NCBI RefSeq assembly: GCF_003284935.1
Contig: NZ_QMEV01000050.1
Location: 1 to 38,158 of the forward strand
Direction of reading: 5' to 3'
Origin: Mycobacterium colombiense
GTDB taxonomy: Bacteria > Actinomycetota > Actinomycetes > Mycobacteriales > Mycobacteriaceae
DNA length: 38,158 nucleotides
Shown piece by piece: positions 8,246-15,196 of this stretch. The notes below the pieces were generated by a model. The model was not told the origin of the DNA. It saw nothing but the letters and a program-made list of their open reading frames with translations, and made no database searches. The position numbers were made by a program, and so were the translations under genes. Position 1 is the stretch's first letter. Every line of letters begins with the position of its first letter.

Positions 8246-8620
8246 TCAACCCTTTTCGCCCTTGTTCTCTTCCTGGGCGGCTTCTTTGAGCTTCTCGTTG
8301 AGGGCCTTGTCCTTTTCGATCTGGTCCTTCAGTTCCTGTTCGTCGCGCCCCTCGTCGGCCTCGGTCTCGGCCTGCGAGCCCTCGCCCGAACCCCCGCCCT
8401 CGGGCTCTTCGTGCTTGGGATTGCCATCCTCGTCGAGCCACTCGTTGACCGCCGTGCCGGATACGCTTCCGCCGGTGCCGGGCAACACGATCGTGGGTTT
8501 GTCCTCGTAGGCCTCCATCATCTTGGCGGCCTCTTGTTTGTCGTCCTCGTCAGGCTCCGGCTTCTCGGTCAGCCGCTGCTCGTCGTCTTGATCAGCCGAT
8601 TTATCGTCCTGCACGCTCAT
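8246..8620 (-). CDS. Highly acidic, disordered protein of unknown function
   Basis: A 124-aa cytoplasmic protein made mostly of Asp, Glu, Lys, Gln and Gly, with almost no hydrophobic core. The only island of order is MMEAYEDKPTIVLPGTGGS near residues 34-52, followed by VNEWLDEDG. The C-terminal 35 residues (DEQELKDQIEKDKALNEKLK) are a likely charged helix or short coiled coil. The ATG is preceded by AAGGGGG at about 8 nt, and that ribosome site lies in the arm of a hairpin (8627-8664). It is downstream of the SABATH methyltransferase on the same strand. Codon use agrees with a real gene; the function is not recognisable. Confidence 0.75.
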   Translation of the reverse strand: MSVQDDKSADQDDEQRLTEKPEPDEDDKQEAAKMMEAYEDKPTIVLPGTGGSVSGTAVNEWLDEDGNPKHEEPEGGGSGEGSQAETEADEGRDEQELKDQIEKDKALNEKLKEAAQEENKGEKG

Positions 8621-8626
8621 GCGTCT

Positions 8627-8664
8627 ACCCCCTTGCAGTCGCAGGTTCGACGATTGCAGGGGGT
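8627..8664 (-). promoter_or_regulatory. Hairpin covering the Shine-Dalgarno of the acidic-protein gene
   Basis: On the mRNA strand ACCCCCTGCA (8664-8655) pairs with TGCAAGGGGGT (8637-8627) with one bulged base and a 17-nt loop. The 3' arm contains the AAGGGGG that serves the ATG at 8620. The same structure lies 29 nt after the stop of the upstream methyltransferase gene, so it may act as a terminator or as a translational switch. Confidence 0.45.
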
Positions 8665-8692
8665 TACCCGCTGCGTGGTTATGCCGAAACTC

Positions 8693-9790
8693 TCATGGGC
8701 GCGAGGCGTCGCGCTTGACCAGCACGACCAAGGCCTGCGGGATCCGCATCGGCTCGGGTGCGCTTGACAGGCGATCGGCCACGGCGCGCTCCAGCTGCTC
8801 GGCGAAGCGGGTGGCCCGCTCGTCGCGGATCCCGCCGTCGAGTGCGGTCAGCAGCGATCCGAACAGCGCGGACCGGGCGAAGGCCGCCCACTGCGCGCCG
8901 AAAGCCTCGGCGTCGTGATCCAACTGGTAGCGAGCCCAGAATCGATCCTCGGCGTTGAACATCTCGAGGTGCTCGATCATCAGGCCTTCGAACCGCCCCT
9001 TCGGCGCAAACGGGGCGCGGAAGTCCTTTTCGGCCCGGGCGACCGTGGGAATCGTCATGCGCCGCACCTCATCCGAGCGCAGCAGACCGTCGCGCACCTG
9101 ATCGGCCAGCGCCGCGACGATGGCATCGAGCAGCGGGGCGAAGCCCGCCGTCCCGTCCTCGTCGGCGGCCAGCGTCAACGCCACCAGCCGGCCCTCGGGA
9201 GCCAGCTCGCGTCCGCGGAACGCGACGAAGTTATGCCAATCCAGCGCGGCCTGATCGGCGTACGCCGCCTGCACCGCGTCGTCCTTGGTGCGCGAGACGT
9301 GCACGTGATCGTGCACCTCGCACGGTGTCCGGCGCAGCCAGTGGGTCGCCCACGACGTCCAGCCCAGGTTGACCGTCTTGGACGGCACGATCTGGTCGTA
9401 GAACGACCGGCCGACCGCCGAGGTGAACGTCGCCGTGTCGGAGTGCAGGTAGCTCTCCGGGTCGTCGGCCACCGTCTCGAACAGCGCCGCGAAGTCGTTG
9501 CCCGGTACATCGGTGTGCGCCACCAGGATTGCGTGGTCGTGTCGCGTGCGCCGGCGCAGCACCGCGATGCCCGCCGACAACGGCCGCAGCGAATTGTGGC
9601 CGTTGGCGGCGCCGTAGTCGGCGATGACGATCGGTTGCGGCGGCTTGGGCAGCGCCACCTGTTCGGCGGCCCGCTCGAACACCGCGATCGCCTGCGCCAA
9701 ACCGGCGGCCCGCAGCCGCGACGCCTCGGTGTAGGACGGCTCGGGCCGCACCACAATGCTCGATTCGGGCATCCGGGGTTCGGGCGGCAT
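8693..9790 (-). CDS. SABATH-family SAM-dependent carboxyl methyltransferase
   Basis: A 365-aa protein of the SABATH family, best known from plant salicylate, jasmonate and benzoate methyltransferases, which esterify small carboxylic acids with SAM. ADYGAANGHNSL (57-68) is the SAM loop, and GWTSWATHWLRRTP matches the plant HSS..LMWLS..P segment that lines the carboxylate pocket. A mycobacterial member from M. marinum is known to methylate fatty acids, so a fatty acid or small aromatic acid is the likely substrate here (inference). The ATG has no Shine-Dalgarno, but TATCGT lies 6 nt before it, which fits a leaderless mRNA. An in-frame ATG at 9772 is a less likely start. Confidence 0.85.
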   Translation of the reverse strand: MPPEPRMPESSIVVRPEPSYTEASRLRAAGLAQAIAVFERAAEQVALPKPPQPIVIADYGAANGHNSLRPLSAGIAVLRRRTRHDHAILVAHTDVPGNDFAALFETVADDPESYLHSDTATFTSAVGRSFYDQIVPSKTVNLGWTSWATHWLRRTPCEVHDHVHVSRTKDDAVQAAYADQAALDWHNFVAFRGRELAPEGRLVALTLAADEDGTAGFAPLLDAIVAALADQVRDGLLRSDEVRRMTIPTVARAEKDFRAPFAPKGRFEGLMIEHLEMFNAEDRFWARYQLDHDAEAFGAQWAAFARSALFGSLLTALDGGIRDERATRFAEQLERAVADRLSSAPEPMRIPQALVVLVKRDASRP

Positions 9791-9796
9791 GGATCA

Positions 9797-9802
9797 ACGA
9801 TA
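9797..9802 (-). promoter_or_regulatory. -10 hexamer of a leaderless promoter (SABATH gene)
   Basis: TATCGT on the minus strand ends 6 nt before the ATG at 9790, with no ribosome site between them. Confidence 0.45.
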
Positions 9803-9834
9803 GTGGCCGCGCCGGTGGTCAGCTCGGCAGCGGA

Positions 9835-10458
9835 TCAGTGGCCGCGGGCCACCCATTCTTCGTAGTGCACGATTTCGTCGCCGATGGTGGTGCTGTCGCC
9901 ATGGCCGGTGTGCACGACGGTGTCGCCGGGCAGCGTGCCGAGCCGACCGGAAATCGACTGCAGGATGGTTCCGAAGTCCGAATAGGAGCGCCCGGTCGCG
10001 CCGGGGCCGCCGGAGAACAGGGTGTCCCCGCTGAAGACGACCCCCAGTTCCGGGGCATACCAGCACACCGATCCGGGGGAGTGGCCGGGCGTGTGCAGCG
10101 CCAGCAGCTCGGTGCCGGCGACATCGAGCGTGTCGCCGTCGGCGATCAGCCGGAAGTCCTTGTCCGGGTGCGTCATTCGCCACAGCACGTCGTCGGCGGG
10201 GTGCAGCAGCACCGGGGCGTCGAGGGCGGCGCCCAGTTCGGGCGCCACGGTGACGTGGTCGTTGTGGCCGTGGGTGCACACCACCGCGACCACATTGCGC
10301 TTACCGACGGCCGCCAGGATCGGCTCGGCGGAATGCGCGGCGTCGAACACCACGACGTCGGAGTCGTCGCCGACGATCCAGATGTTGTTGTCGACTTCCC
10401 AACTGCCGCCGTCGAGTTCGAAGGTGCCGTGGGTGACCAACCGTTCGATGCCCGCCAT
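9835..10458 (-). CDS. Metallo-beta-lactamase-fold hydrolase coupled to mscR
   Basis: A 207-aa zinc hydrolase of the glyoxalase II type, the counterpart of Rv2260. The metal motif THGHNDH is complete, followed by HTPGHSPGS, SGDTLF and HTGHGDST, which supply the remaining His and Asp ligands. Its ATG overlaps the mscR stop as TGATG, so ribosomes can pass directly from one to the other. MscR oxidises the mycothiol adduct of formaldehyde to S-formylmycothiol, and a thioesterase is then needed; this protein is the obvious local candidate (inference). The open frame extends far upstream through mscR, but that extension is antisense-like noise from another frame. Confidence 0.9.
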   Translation of the reverse strand: MAGIERLVTHGTFELDGGSWEVDNNIWIVGDDSDVVVFDAAHSAEPILAAVGKRNVVAVVCTHGHNDHVTVAPELGAALDAPVLLHPADDVLWRMTHPDKDFRLIADGDTLDVAGTELLALHTPGHSPGSVCWYAPELGVVFSGDTLFSGGPGATGRSYSDFGTILQSISGRLGTLPGDTVVHTGHGDSTTIGDEIVHYEEWVARGH

Positions 10459-11543
10459 CAGAGCACCACCACCGAGCGCAGCACCTCGCCGCCGTGCATC
10501 TTCTCGAATGCTTCCTCGATGCCCTCTAGCCCGATGCGCTCGGAGACGAACTGCTCCAGCGGCAGCCGGCCCTGCAGATACAGGTCGATCAACGTGGGGA
10601 AGTCGCGCTCGGGCAGGCAGTCGCCGTACCACGACGACTTCAATGCCCCGCCGTGGCTGAAGAAGTCCACCAGCGGCATGTCCAGGCGCATGTCGGGTGT
10701 CGGAACCCCAACCAGCACAACGGTTCCGGCGAGGTCGCGCGCGTAGAAGGCCTGCTTCCAGGTTTCGGGCCGGCCCACCGCGTCGATCACCACGTTGGCG
10801 CCGAACCCGTCGGTGAGGTCCTGGATGGTTTTGACCACGTCCAGCTCGCGGGCGTTGACGGTGTGTGTGGCGCCGAACTTGCGGGCCCAGTCCAGTTTGG
10901 TGTTGTCGGTGTCCACGGCGATGATCCGCCGCGCACCCACCAGCGCCGCGCCGGCGATCGCGGCGTCGCCCACACCGCCGCAACCGATTACCGCGACGGT
11001 GTCGTCGCGGGTGATGGCGCCGGTGTTGATCGCCGCGCCCAGGCCGGCCATCACACCGCAGCCCAGCAGGCCCGCGACCGCGGGGTCGGCCTCGGGATTG
11101 ACCTTGGTGCACTGCCCGGCCGCCACCAGCGTCTTGTCGGCGAACGCGCCGATGCCCAGCGCGGGTGTGAGCTCGGTGCCGTCGGTCAGCGTCATCTTCT
11201 GGGTGGCGTTGAAGGTGTCGAAGCACAGGTGCGGGCGGCCGCGCTTGCAGGCCCGGCACTGCCCACACACCGCGCGCCAGTTCAGGATCACGAAGTCGCC
11301 CGGCGCAACGGCGGTCACGTCCGGCCCGACGGCCTCCACCCGGCCGGCCGCTTCGTGGCCGAGCAGGAACGGGTACTCGTCGTTGATGCCGCCCTCGCGG
11401 TAGGTCAGGTCGGTGTGGCACACCCCGCAGGCGATGACGTCGACCAGAGCCTCACCGGGACCGGGGTCCGGGACCACGATGTCGACCAACTCGACCGGCT
11501 CGCCCTTCTTGCGTGAAATCACGCCGCGCACTGTCTGACTCAT
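10458..11543 (-). CDS. mscR: S-nitrosomycothiol reductase / mycothiol-dependent formaldehyde dehydrogenase
   Basis: A 361-aa zinc-dependent medium-chain alcohol dehydrogenase, the same length as Rv2259. Catalytic zinc ligands are in CGVCH (Cys42) and GHE (His63-Glu64). The structural zinc loop is Cys93, 96, 99 and 107. VIGCGGVGDAAIAGA is the NAD Rossmann loop. The enzyme uses mycothiol to detoxify formaldehyde and S-nitroso adducts in the cytosol. GGAG lies just upstream of the ATG at 11543, and homologues begin at this Met, so the much longer open frame upstream is ignored. It overlaps the next gene by 1 nt (TGATG) and is divergent from the methyltransferase gene across 78 nt. Confidence 0.95.
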   Translation of the reverse strand: MSQTVRGVISRKKGEPVELVDIVVPDPGPGEALVDVIACGVCHTDLTYREGGINDEYPFLLGHEAAGRVEAVGPDVTAVAPGDFVILNWRAVCGQCRACKRGRPHLCFDTFNATQKMTLTDGTELTPALGIGAFADKTLVAAGQCTKVNPEADPAVAGLLGCGVMAGLGAAINTGAITRDDTVAVIGCGGVGDAAIAGAALVGARRIIAVDTDNTKLDWARKFGATHTVNARELDVVKTIQDLTDGFGANVVIDAVGRPETWKQAFYARDLAGTVVLVGVPTPDMRLDMPLVDFFSHGGALKSSWYGDCLPERDFPTLIDLYLQGRLPLEQFVSERIGLEGIEEAFEKMHGGEVLRSVVVL

Positions 11544-11607
11544 GAGCTCCAACTTAGGGGTTCGCCGCCATACATCTTTCGGCGGGCTGTCCACCCATGA
11601 ACGGGTG

Positions 11608-11613
11608 TAGCGT
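11608..11613 (+). promoter_or_regulatory. -10 hexamer before the methyltransferase gene
   Basis: TAGCGT ends 8 nt before the GTG at 11622 and only 2 nt before the GTG at 11616. With no Shine-Dalgarno, this favours a leaderless mRNA starting at 11622. Confidence 0.4.
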
Positions 11614-11621
11614 CCGTGGGC

Positions 11622-12680
11622 GTGACGGCTTTGGAAAGCACCGAAGAATTCACCGAAAGAATAACCGCGGCAATCGACGGCGCCAGCCTGACGTTGTTGC
11701 TCAGCATCGGGCATCAGACCGGTCTGCTGGACACGATGGCCGGGCTGGCGCCGGCCACCAGTACGCAGATCGCCGAGGCCGCCGGGCTCAACGAACGTTA
11801 CGTCCGAGAGTGGCTGGCCGGCATGACGACCGGACGCGTCGTCGACTACGACCCCGACGCCGCCACCTACTCGTTGCCCGCGCAGCGCGCCGCCGTGCTG
11901 ACCCGCGCGGCTGGACCGGACAACCTGGCCCTGGTGACCCTGCTCGTCCCGGTGCTCGCCGAGGTCGAACAGAAGATCATCGGGTGCTTCCGCGCCGGCG
12001 GCGGGCTGCCGTACAGCGAGTTTCCCCGCTTCCACGCGTTGATGGCCGAGCAGAGCGGCGTGGTCTACGACACCGCGTTGGTCGACGTGGTGCTGCCGTT
12101 GGTGGACGGACTCGTGCAGCGGCTGCAGTCCGGCGCCGACGTGGCGGATTTCGGCTGCGGCAGCGGACACGCCATCAACGTGATGGCACAAGCGTTTCCG
12201 GCCAGCCGCTTCACCGGCATCGACTTTTCCGAGCAGGCCATCGCCACCGGCGTTCGGGAGGCCGCCGAGCGGGGGCTGTCCAACGCGGCCTTCGAAAGCC
12301 ACAATCTCGCCGAGCTGGACAAGGCGGAGGCCTACGACGTCATCACGGTCTTCGACGCCATCCACGATCAGGCGCAGCCGGCGCAAGTCCTGCGCAACAT
12401 CTACCGGGCGCTGCGGCCCGGGGGTGTGCTGCTGATGGCCGACATCAAGGCGTCGAGCCGGCTCGAGGAGAACATCGGCGTGCCGATGAGCACCTACCTC
12501 TACACCACGTCGCTGATGCACTGCATGACGGTGTCGCTGGCGCTGGACGGCGCCGGACTGGGTACCGCCTGGGGCACGCAACTGGCCGTCTCGATGCTGG
12601 GCGACGCCGGATTCGACGACGTGCGGGTGGCCGAGATCGAGTCGGACCCGATCAACAACTACTACATCGCCCGGAAGTGA
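11622..12680 (+). CDS. SAM-dependent methyltransferase (Rv2258c-like)
   Basis: A 352-aa protein. Residues about 15-80 form a winged-helix-like dimerisation domain (TSTQIAEAAGLNERYVREWLAG), as in small-molecule O-methyltransferases. The C-terminal class I fold has the SAM loop VADFGCGSGHAINVMA, FTGIDFSEQ, and a post-motif ALRPGGVLLMADI. Length and sequence fit Rv2258c, whose substrate I do not know. The start is set by a TAGCGT box 8 nt upstream; a GTG at 11616 would add two residues. The stop overlaps the ATG of the next gene (TGATG), so the two products are translated together. Confidence 0.9.
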   Translation: MTALESTEEFTERITAAIDGASLTLLLSIGHQTGLLDTMAGLAPATSTQIAEAAGLNERYVREWLAGMTTGRVVDYDPDAATYSLPAQRAAVLTRAAGPDNLALVTLLVPVLAEVEQKIIGCFRAGGGLPYSEFPRFHALMAEQSGVVYDTALVDVVLPLVDGLVQRLQSGADVADFGCGSGHAINVMAQAFPASRFTGIDFSEQAIATGVREAAERGLSNAAFESHNLAELDKAEAYDVITVFDAIHDQAQPAQVLRNIYRALRPGGVLLMADIKASSRLEENIGVPMSTYLYTTSLMHCMTVSLALDGAGLGTAWGTQLAVSMLGDAGFDDVRVAEIESDPINNYYIARK

Positions 12681-13498
12681 TGGCGGCCCTCGATGCCCTG
12701 AACGACTGGCCGGTCGGGGCCGCCGCCGCGGCGGTGGTGGGGCCGGGCGGCGTGCTGGCCAGCCACGGCGACACCGCGCGGGTGTTCGAGCTGGCCTCGG
12801 TGACCAAGCCGCTGGCGGCCCGGGCCGTGCAGGTCGCCGTCGAGGAGGGCGCGCTCGACCTCGACACGCCGGCCGGCCCGCCCGGCGCGACCGTCCGTCA
12901 TCTGCTGGCCCACACCTCGGGCCTGTCGATGCACGACGACCGGGTGCTGGCCGCGCCCGGCGCCCGCCGGATCTACTCCAACCAGGGCTTCACCGTGCTG
13001 GGCCAGAGCGTGGAGCGGGAGACCGGCATCGAGTTCGCTCGCTACCTGACCGAGGCGGTGTGCGAACCGCTCGGCATGGCGGCCACGCGCTTGGAAGGCG
13101 GCGCGGTGGCCGCCGGTTTCGGGGCGCGGTCGACGGTGGCGGATCTGGCGGTGTTCGCGGGGGACCTGCTGCGGCCGGTGACGGTCTCAGAAGCCCTGCA
13201 TACCCAGGCGACGACGGTGCAATTTCCCGGTCTGGACGGGGTGCTACCCGGTTACGGGGTGCAGCGGCCCAACGATTGGGGTCTGGGTTTTGAGCTCCGA
13301 GACGGCAAAACTCCGCACTGGACGGGCGCGCGCAACTCGGCGCGAACGTACGGCCATTTCGGCCAGGCGGGCGGCTTCATCTGGGCAGATCCCGAAAAAG
13401 AGCTGGCCCTGGTGGTCCTGACGGACCGCGATTTCGGGGAGTGGGCGCTGCGGCCGTGGCCGGCGATTTCCGACGCCGTGATAGCCGATTACAGCTAG
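12680..13498 (+). CDS. Beta-lactamase/DD-peptidase-fold serine hydrolase
   Basis: A 272-aa protein with the penicillin-binding-protein/class C beta-lactamase fold, the same length as Rv2257c. The triad motifs are SVTK (Ser40-Lys43), YSN (Tyr99-Asn101) and HFG (His226-Gly228, replacing KTG). HLLAHTSGL is the usual family signature. No signal peptide is visible, so it probably acts in the cytosol, which argues against a cell-wall or lactam role and for an esterase or amidase on a small molecule. It begins inside the stop codon of the methyltransferase gene (TGATG), which suggests the same pathway. Confidence 0.9.
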   Translation: MAALDALNDWPVGAAAAAVVGPGGVLASHGDTARVFELASVTKPLAARAVQVAVEEGALDLDTPAGPPGATVRHLLAHTSGLSMHDDRVLAAPGARRIYSNQGFTVLGQSVERETGIEFARYLTEAVCEPLGMAATRLEGGAVAAGFGARSTVADLAVFAGDLLRPVTVSEALHTQATTVQFPGLDGVLPGYGVQRPNDWGLGFELRDGKTPHWTGARNSARTYGHFGQAGGFIWADPEKELALVVLTDRDFGEWALRPWPAISDAVIADYS

Positions 13499-13649
13499 TG
13501 GGAAATGCACACTAGCGCAACAGGGGTATCACAAGGCACAATAGACACGCACGACACAGAAAAAATGAAGATTTTGAGCTAGCTGCCCTGTTTGTCGGGT
13601 CCGCAGGTCGTTGGGGAAGACGTCCCTCGTGGAACCGAAGGAGCAGGAA

Positions 13650-14162
13650 ATGCGAGCGTCGAATCAATTCGCCGACGTGACGACAGGCGTGGTGTACGTG
13701 CACGCTTCGCCCGCGGCGGTTTGCCCGCATGTCGAGTGGGCGTTGTCGTCGACCCTGGGTGCCAAGGCGAATCTGACCTGGACGCCCCAGCCGGCGATGC
13801 CCGGTCAGCTGCGCGCGGTCACCAACTGGGTCGGGCCCGTGGGCACCGGCGCCAAGCTGGCCAACGCGCTGCGGTCCTGGTCCGTGCTGCGCTTCGAGGT
13901 CACCGAGGATCCCAGCCCCGGCGTGGACGGCCACCGGTTCAGCCACACCCCACAGCTCGGCCTGTGGAGCGGGGCGATGAGCGCCAACGGCGACGTCATG
14001 GTCGGCGAGATGCGGCTGCGGTCGATGATGGCCCAGGGCGCCGACACCCTGGCCGCCGAACTCGACTCGGTGCTGGGCACCGCCTGGGATGAGGCGCTCG
14101 AGGCCTACCGCGACGGCGGCGACGTCGGCGAGGTGACCTGGCTCAGCCGGGGGGTCGGTTAG
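13650..14162 (+). CDS. DUF3145 conserved protein (Rv2256c-like)
   Basis: A 170-aa protein that matches my memory of the actinobacterial DUF3145 family (Rv2256c). It opens MRASNQFADVTTGVVYVHAS, continues with ALSSTLGAKANLTWTPQP and ends with the helix DEALEAYRDGGDVGEVTWLS. No membrane segment, signal or catalytic motif is seen. GAAGGAG lies 6 nt before the ATG at 13650, so the longer frame from 13611 is not used. The 151 nt upstream contain an A-rich stretch likely to hold the promoter. The function is unknown; the family is widely kept in actinobacteria. Confidence 0.85.
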   Translation: MRASNQFADVTTGVVYVHASPAAVCPHVEWALSSTLGAKANLTWTPQPAMPGQLRAVTNWVGPVGTGAKLANALRSWSVLRFEVTEDPSPGVDGHRFSHTPQLGLWSGAMSANGDVMVGEMRLRSMMAQGADTLAAELDSVLGTAWDEALEAYRDGGDVGEVTWLSRGVG

Positions 14163-14210
14163 CCGATCGGCAGCGTGGTCGCGCCTCTCTGGAAGCAGCG
14201 GACGACTCTG

Positions 14211-14240
14211 GAAAGCGCTAGCACATCCGCTAGCGCTTTC
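14211..14240. terminator. Perfect 12-bp hairpin between convergent genes
   Basis: GAAAGCGCTAGC (14211-14222) and GCTAGCGCTTTC (14229-14240) flank a 6-nt loop. It lies 48 nt after the DUF3145 stop and 32 nt after the lipid-kinase stop on the other strand, so it can serve both. No U-tract follows. Confidence 0.65.
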
Positions 14241-14272
14241 GAGTGCGCGATCATGGTCCTCAGAGACCGGCC

Positions 14273-15196
14273 CTATCGTTTGGCCGGGCGCAGGATCTGC
14301 ACCGCGCCCGGCACCACCGAGATCTCGGCCGGTAGCGCGCAGGCGAAGTCGCCGTCGGCGTAGACATTGATCCCGGGGCACTCGACCCGAATGGACGTGG
14401 CCCGAGCCGTGCTCACCTCGTCGAGCGTGACGTGAGTCCCCTTCATCACGGTGGGAAACAGGCGGACCAATTTGGTCCGCGACGCCTCGTGCACCATCGT
14501 GATGTCCAGCAGGCCGTCGGTGTAATCGGCGCCGGGGCAGATCTGCATCCCACCGCCGTAGCTGCGGGTGTTGCCGAAGGCGGCCAGCGTGATATCGGCG
14601 TCGACCTCCTTGGTGCCGTCGAGCACCAAGCGAAATGGCAAGAGCCGCAATTGGGACAGCTCGGCGAGCATCGCGACGTAGTACCGCAACCGCCCGTGCG
14701 GCCAGCTCATCCGGTTGGCGCGATCGGTGACCAGCGAGTCGAAGCCGGTGGCCGCCACGGTGCCGAACCACTTCTCGCCGCCGCCGTCATCCCGAATCAG
14801 GCCCAGGTCAATGGATTCCGCGCACCCGTCGATGACGATGTCCGCGGCGGCCTCGGGGTCCTTGGTGGGGATGCCGAATTCACGGGCGTGATCGTTCCCG
14901 GTGCCGGCCGGAATCAGGCCCAACGGAATGTCGGTGCCCGCCAGCACCTGCAGGGCATTGGAAACGACGCCGTCGCCCCCGGTCACCATCACCGCGTCGG
15001 TGCCCTTCTCGATGGCCGCTCCGACCAGATGGCGCGCGTCTTGCGCATCGTCGCCGATGATTTCGACGACCTCCACACCCCGGCGGTGTAGCCGGGCGAT
15101 CGCGAGCTGGGCGGCGCGTACCGCGGCGCCGTGCCCCGACACCGGGTTGGTCAGCGCGATCACCTTGCCGATTTCTCGGCGACGCAGCGGTGTCAC
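14273..15196 (-). CDS. Diacylglycerol kinase
   Basis: A 307-aa lipid kinase of the DagK catalytic family, the counterpart of Rv2252. GGDG at residues 73-76 is the nucleotide loop, followed by GLIPAGTGNDHAREFGIP, the family's second motif. The C-terminal beta-sandwich includes YGGGMQICPGADYTDGLLDI. The M. tuberculosis enzyme makes phosphatidic acid from diacylglycerol and influences phosphatidylinositol mannoside levels. The GTG start overlaps the stop of the upstream flavoenzyme gene by 4 nt (GTGA), so the two are translationally coupled. No membrane helix is seen; it acts at the inner face of the membrane. Confidence 0.9.
   Translation of the reverse strand: MTPLRRREIGKVIALTNPVSGHGAAVRAAQLAIARLHRRGVEVVEIIGDDAQDARHLVGAAIEKGTDAVMVTGGDGVVSNALQVLAGTDIPLGLIPAGTGNDHAREFGIPTKDPEAAADIVIDGCAESIDLGLIRDDGGGEKWFGTVAATGFDSLVTDRANRMSWPHGRLRYYVAMLAELSQLRLLPFRLVLDGTKEVDADITLAAFGNTRSYGGGMQICPGADYTDGLLDITMVHEASRTKLVRLFPTVMKGTHVTLDEVSTARATSIRVECPGINVYADGDFACALPAEISVVPGAVQILRPAKR

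Noticed and set aside
9835..11421. A 528-codon minus-strand frame in front of the metallo-beta-lactamase hydrolase
   Set aside because: It runs through mscR in another frame with low-complexity Arg/Gly text. The true start is the TGATG overlap at 10458.
10458..12581. A 707-codon minus-strand frame that would fuse a long N-terminal region to MscR
   Set aside because: The extra part lies antisense to the methyltransferase gene and has no homology. MscR begins at MSQTVRG with a local ribosome site and the expected length.
13565..13582. A five-codon ATG-to-TAG mini-frame upstream of the DUF3145 gene, considered as a leader peptide
   Set aside because: It has no ribosome site and no regulatory codon run, so it is likely chance.
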